Shown piece by piece: positions 60,236-64,000 of a stretch of DNA of 64,000 nucleotides. Position numbers and translations under genes: made by a program. Where the stretch lies: contig JBCDKM010000012.1 in assembly GCA_038746605.1 (NCBI GenBank), positions 62,001-126,000 of the forward strand, written 5' to 3'. The first letter of the stretch is position 1, and each line of letters begins with the position of its first letter. The notes under the pieces were generated by a model. It saw only the letters and a program-made list of their open reading frames with translations, did not search any database and was not told the DNA's origin. Source of the stretch: Rubricoccus sp038746605. Its GTDB lineage: Bacteria; Bacteroidota; Rhodothermia; Rhodothermales; Rubricoccaceae.

Positions 60236-61144
60236 TCACTCCGAGACTCGGCCCAGATCGTAGAGACTGCCCTCAAGAACGGATTCGAACGATCCGGGCA
60301 TGGCGTGCAGGCGCCCCTCTGACCGGGCCAGCGTCTCGGGGTCGTCTCCCTCTCCGGGTTGGTCTGCCAGAAAGAAAGCCAGGCGCCCATCGCGGACCTC
60401 TGCCCAGGCCGTGCGAGCCGTTGGGATCGGCAGGCCAGGAAAGCCGGTCACAACCCACTGCCCAAAGTCTATTTCTAGACGGTTGCCGCTCACATGCCTC
60501 CAAACTCCTTGCACTCGGAAGCTCCCGCCGGACGCATTTCGGGCCGCCAGCCAGAACCCACCATCGGCATCGAAACCAGCTTCTGTCTCGACCCAGCCGA
60601 TCCACTGTAAGGGAATCACGACGGGCGCAGGTTGACCCATGCGAAAGTCGGTCTGCTCAAAGCGCGCGTGGCCTTGCAGCGTTACTTCGGCTCCAGACAC
60701 GGTGTCGCGAAGGGTCGTCCGCTGAAACGAGTAGCCTTCAGGCATGAGCCGTACGCTGTTCGCGTCCTGCAGTTCGACTCGGTACGTCCTCGTCTCGCCT
60801 ACGAGCGCGAACGTCCACGGAGCACTTCCCCAGGGAGACGCCACGAGTGCCAGGCCCTCGGGTCGGCAGAACGATTCGATGGAACCTTCTGAGAACACAA
60901 AGGATCGAGGATCGGATCGACACCCCACGTAGCGGAGGCTCGCTTCCTCAGCCCCGGATATCCGGAGCCCCTCTCTTGCAGGTCGGCTGAAATCTGGGAC
61001 CGACTGGTCGGTCTGACTCGTGACGAGCCAAGCCGCCGTCGCATCCACGCCCTGCCACGTCCCGACCACGTCCGGCGCCGACGAGCCGAATACGTCACAC
61101 GAGACGAGTGCGAGGACGAGCAGCAGGGGCGACAAGCGCATCAT
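60236..61144 (-). CDS. Lipoprotein of unknown function downstream of TonB receptor
   Basis: This 302-residue protein has a lipobox (LLLVLALVSCDVFGS). It is beta-rich (WTFALVGETRTYRVELQDANSVRLMPEGYSF, AWAEVRDGRLAFFLADQPGE) and has a Trp-rich middle (GFWLAARNASGGSFRVQGVWRHVSGNRLEIDF). No family recognised. Its gene lies 51 bp after the second TonB receptor, across a palindrome. It may be the receptor's surface partner. Confidence 0.75.
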   Translation of the reverse strand: MMRLSPLLLVLALVSCDVFGSSAPDVVGTWQGVDATAAWLVTSQTDQSVPDFSRPAREGLRISGAEEASLRYVGCRSDPRSFVFSEGSIESFCRPEGLALVASPWGSAPWTFALVGETRTYRVELQDANSVRLMPEGYSFQRTTLRDTVSGAEVTLQGHARFEQTDFRMGQPAPVVIPLQWIGWVETEAGFDADGGFWLAARNASGGSFRVQGVWRHVSGNRLEIDFGQWVVTGFPGLPIPTARTAWAEVRDGRLAFFLADQPGEGDDPETLARSEGRLHAMPGSFESVLEGSLYDLGRVSE

Positions 61145-61162
61145 CGTTCAGCCGCGGGGTCG

Positions 61163-61186
61163 CCCCACCTCGGTGCCGAGGCGGGA
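61163..61186. repeat. 3' palindrome family, copy 12
   Basis: CCCCACCTCGG and CCGAGGCGGGA pair with one G:T-type substitution around TG. It lies 10 bp past the stop of the TonB receptor (61196), between it and the lipoprotein gene. Confidence 0.8.
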
Positions 61187-61195
61187 GGGGCTGGC

Positions 61196-63700
61196 TCAGA
61201 AGTCTAGGCGGAGACGGACGTTGAACGTGCGTGGTGTGAGGCGGGTCGGGACGGCCTCGAAGGCCTGACGATTGCCGATGCGCGTGAGGTTGTACGCGTT
61301 CGCGATCACGTTCGTCTGGTCGAACACGTTGAGAACCTCGGCGGTCGCGAGCAGCGTGAGTGGCGCCCCGGAGATACCCTTGCCGATGACGAGCCGCTTC
61401 GTCGCACCGAGGTCCAAGCGGACGTAGGACGGCAGCGAGATGCCGTTGCGGACGCCGTCCACGAACAACTGCTGACCCGTCTCCTGATCGACCTGAACAG
61501 CCGGGGCCGTCGTGGGCAGGCGCGAGCCGTAGAGCGCGCGAAGATGGAGGCTCCACGAGTCGTCGCCCGGGATCCGGTCTTGGACGAAGACGGAAAGGTT
61601 GTGGCGGCGGTCCGTGGGACGGCGAATCCAGTCACCGCTACCGTTTCGGACGAAAGCGAGGGAATCTGCTCGCTGCTGCGCGTTGGCTGGGCTCGCGAAG
61701 CCTTCGGGCTCGAAGAAGCGCTCGCGCGTGATGAGGAAGCCGTAGTTGACCCAACTCTCCAAGCCCGGTACCAGCTCGCCGCGAAGCTGCACGTCTACGC
61801 CCGCGGCGTAACCCTCGGAATCGTTGTCACCGGAATAGCCCACTCGGACGTTGTCCACGGTATATGAAATCAGATTCGAGAGCCGCTTCCCGTAGGCCTC
61901 CGCACGAAGCGTCAGACGCGTGGCGGTGAAGAGGTGCTCCACGCCAACGACGGCCACGTCGGCGCGCTGCGAGCGAAGGCCCGTGTTGACCTCGATGGTA
62001 GAGACGCCAGGCTTGGGCTCGCCGCGTAACTCGCGGTACGTCGGCGACTGGTGGTAGACGCCGAGAGCGCCCGTAAACGTCGTCGTCTCGTTGGCCTTGT
62101 AGACGGCTGAGAACCGGGGGGAAACGGTCCACTCGTCGGTGAGATCGTAGTAGTCCGCGCGCACGCCGAGGGTAGCGACGAGGCGACCCCGCTCGGGCAA
62201 CAGATCCAGCGCCTGTTCGCCCCAGAGGCCCGCCTGCACGGCGGTCGTATCGAAGGCGGCCTCCAAGTCACCCTGGAAAAATGACGTGTCCGCGCCCGCA
62301 ACGGTTTGGTATTGGAACTCCGTCAACTCGTCGATGCGGTCGGCGAACCAGAGTTGGCGAACCTGCCAACCGAGTTCGCTCGCGCCTCGGCCCATTAGGA
62401 GGCGATAGCGGCCGCCGCCTGTCAGCGTGGTGACGGCCACCGAGTTGTCCGCGGTGTCGATCTGCGTGACGGGCGCGCCCGTCGGGATGAAATCGAACTC
62501 GTTGGGGTTGTCAGGGTCGCGGACGCGGTTGGAGTACTGAACGTCCGAGGAGATGTTGGAGACCTCAAACTCCTCTGTGTCGTACCCCGCGAGGGTGTGC
62601 TCCAAGCGGAGTGACTGGCTGACGGGCGTCTCCAGGCGGAGGCCACCGAAGAGGATATCATAGCCATCGTCCTCCGATCCCTCGTAGTTGAACGAGGCCG
62701 TGCGGATAAAGTCCGGGAAGATGCCGAAGGTGGAAACCCGGCTCTGGGGCACAAACCGGAACCGGTGTCGCGCCGCGAGGCCAATCGCGCGGAGGCTCGC
62801 GCCGCCGCCGAGGCGGAGGTGGGCGAGGCCCTGCACGTCGCGGAAGTCGGGGTCGTAGTCGCCCTTGAGTTCCTGGCTACCGAGGAAGGACTGCGGACGC
62901 GAGAGGCGGCTCGCGACGGCCACGCCGAGGCGACCGGTCGCGCCCTGGATCTGGGCGCCTGCATCCAGCGTGGAGGCATACGCGGTACCGAGGACCGCGC
63001 CATCGGGCTCGGCGTAGCGCACATCCAGCACGCTCGCCAGCTTGCCGCCGTAGCGCACCGGGAAGCCGCCCGCATAGAGCGTCATCAGGTCCACGAGGTC
63101 GCCGTTGACGAGGCCGAGCCCCTCCTGCTCGCCCTGTTGGGTGCGGATCGGCCGATAGACCTCGAAGCCATCAATGAAGAACTGGTTCTCGTTCGTGCTC
63201 CCGCCACGCACCGAATAGGCATTGGACAACTCGTTGTTGCTCGTCACGCCGAGCTCTGTCTTGACCGCGCGAAGGGCGTCCGCCACGGGCGTGGGCATGG
63301 AGCGGATGGTAGCCGCCTCGATGGTGCTCACCCCGACGCCCAGCCCCTCGCGGTCCGCCGTCACGACGGCTTCATCCAACTCGCCAGTCTGCACAGCGAG
63401 CGCCACGTTCACCTCCACCCGCTGGCCCTTCCGCACGACGAGCGTGTCACGCGCCGTCTCGAATCCGACCGAGGAGACGCGGATCGGGTAGGTGCCCTCG
63501 GGAATGCGGAACGAGAAGCGGCCGTCCAGATCGGCGGCGGTGCCAAACGAGGTGCCATCCACGAGGACGCTCGCGCCCGGGATGGGGTCGCCCGTGCCCG
63601 CCTCGGTGACGGTGCCGGCGATCTCGCCCCAGACCTGGGCGGCGGCGGAGACAGGAAGGAACACCGCCAGAGCGGCGGCGAGGACGGCGAAACGGAGCAT
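61196..63700 (-). CDS. TonB-dependent receptor (outer-membrane, carboxypeptidase-regulatory-like)
   Basis: This 834-residue receptor has a signal peptide (VLAAALAVFLPVSAAAQ), a CarboxypepD_reg-like domain (about 25-105: IAGTVTEAGTGDPIPGASVLVDGTSFGT), a plug (TIRSMPTPVADALRAVKTELGVTS, NENQFFIDGFEVYRP) and a beta-barrel ending FNVRLRLDF with a C-terminal Phe, the classic outer-membrane signature. It lacks an STN domain, so it is not FecR-signalling. The ATG at 63700 is set by the signal peptide. The substrate is unknown. Confidence 0.9.
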   Translation of the reverse strand: MLRFAVLAAALAVFLPVSAAAQVWGEIAGTVTEAGTGDPIPGASVLVDGTSFGTAADLDGRFSFRIPEGTYPIRVSSVGFETARDTLVVRKGQRVEVNVALAVQTGELDEAVVTADREGLGVGVSTIEAATIRSMPTPVADALRAVKTELGVTSNNELSNAYSVRGGSTNENQFFIDGFEVYRPIRTQQGEQEGLGLVNGDLVDLMTLYAGGFPVRYGGKLASVLDVRYAEPDGAVLGTAYASTLDAGAQIQGATGRLGVAVASRLSRPQSFLGSQELKGDYDPDFRDVQGLAHLRLGGGASLRAIGLAARHRFRFVPQSRVSTFGIFPDFIRTASFNYEGSEDDGYDILFGGLRLETPVSQSLRLEHTLAGYDTEEFEVSNISSDVQYSNRVRDPDNPNEFDFIPTGAPVTQIDTADNSVAVTTLTGGGRYRLLMGRGASELGWQVRQLWFADRIDELTEFQYQTVAGADTSFFQGDLEAAFDTTAVQAGLWGEQALDLLPERGRLVATLGVRADYYDLTDEWTVSPRFSAVYKANETTTFTGALGVYHQSPTYRELRGEPKPGVSTIEVNTGLRSQRADVAVVGVEHLFTATRLTLRAEAYGKRLSNLISYTVDNVRVGYSGDNDSEGYAAGVDVQLRGELVPGLESWVNYGFLITRERFFEPEGFASPANAQQRADSLAFVRNGSGDWIRRPTDRRHNLSVFVQDRIPGDDSWSLHLRALYGSRLPTTAPAVQVDQETGQQLFVDGVRNGISLPSYVRLDLGATKRLVIGKGISGAPLTLLATAEVLNVFDQTNVIANAYNLTRIGNRQAFEAVPTRLTPRTFNVRLRLDF

Positions 63701-64000
63701 GGCCCGAGGCCCGGAAGGGCAAAAGGAACGGGAGGAGACGTACCGAACGGGCCGATAGGGCGCCAGAGCTGGGAGCCGCGAAGATACGGACCGACGCCGA
63801 GCCGTCCGGGCCGTCTCGTGTGCCCCGGACGCCCGATGCATCCAGTCGCCCTGCCTAGACTACGGCTCGATGGAGACGCGGCGGACGCGACGTGAACGCG
63901 TCGTGAGTTCGTGACGCGGCGCGGCATTTTGGTATTCCGAGCGTTGGAGACGGCCGATCCTCGCCCGCCTCGGGACCGCGCTGGGGCCTCCCACGCCAGC
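63701..64000. other. Upstream region of the second TonB receptor
   Basis: About 300 bp up to the window end. It contains a palindrome-family half-site (CCCGCCTCGGGA near 63964-63975) but no gene or complete hairpin that I can support. Confidence 0.4.

Noticed and set aside
60278..60300. GGATTCGAACGATCC, resembling a tRNA T-loop
   Set aside because: It encodes the end of the lipoprotein (SFESVLEG) and no cloverleaf can be built around it.
2829..61190. Reading the CCGCCTCGG palindromes as CRISPR repeats
   Set aside because: The copies are single, far apart, at gene ends, and lack regular spacers or cas genes.

Overview
The window is high-GC bacterial chromosome from the Rhodothermia/Bacteroidota side of the tree. 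A Rubricoccaceae-like bacterium (Rubrivirga/Rubricoccus type) is my best inference. The signs are a C-terminal sorting domain of the type-9 secretion kind on a secreted esterase, a sigma/FecR/TonB-receptor operon with STN and carboxypeptidase-regulatory domains, many signal peptides and lipoproteins, and NHLP-type peptide export. No rRNA, tRNA, CRISPR array or insertion sequence was found.

Left arm (1-16.2 kb): mostly housekeeping and envelope genes. These are a partial HU/IHF protein, a bifunctional Rel/SpoT, two tandem secreted SGNH (sialate O-acetylesterase-like) esterases, an L,D-transpeptidase, a 6-phosphogluconate dehydrogenase, a lone receiver protein, ThiE, a dienelactone-hydrolase lipoprotein, a polyprenol/diacylglycerol-kinase-like membrane protein, several hypotheticals and an SLT lytic transglycosylase. 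An AT-rich two-gene island (about 13.6-15.0 kb) interrupts it and looks foreign.

Centre (16.4-43.8 kb): a large peptide-natural-product (RiPP/bacteriocin) region in two convergent halves that meet near 27.45 kb. The + half carries regulation and small precursors: a receiver/cyclase protein, a propeller histidine kinase, four tandem short double-glycine peptides plus one longer NHLP-like peptide, two NarL-type kinases (one with a degenerate ATP site), a LuxR-type regulator, a tiny secreted protein and a sigma-54 activator. The - half carries, in transcription order: TolC, HlyD, a C39-peptidase ABC exporter, a second ABC exporter, a sixth short GG peptide (58 aa), a periplasmic binding lipoprotein, an HExxH protein, two NHLP-type lanthipeptide precursors, a LanM synthetase, an MDR-family reductase and a small membrane protein. 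The LanM keeps its dehydratase motifs but has lost the catalytic His and two of three zinc ligands of the cyclase. Together with the reductase this suggests dehydration plus reduction (D-amino acids) or spontaneous cyclisation rather than enzyme-made lanthionines. Precursor genes are followed by GC hairpins that could act as attenuators.

Right arm (44-64 kb): a lipoprotein, a cNMP-binding protein overlapping an AI-2E-family permease, an MBL-fold hydrolase, a pullulanase-type GH13 lipoprotein, a three-domain fasciclin lipoprotein, a J-domain protein, an ECF sigma/FecR/TonB-receptor operon, a P-loop kinase, and a second TonB receptor with a downstream lipoprotein.

Both outer arms share a family of near-identical palindromes (CCCGCCTCGG, 1-3 nt, CCGAGGCGGG) that always sit just 3' of genes, apart from one copy inside the lytic transglycosylase gene. 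I did not see intergenic copies in the peptide region, whose 3' hairpins have unrelated sequences.
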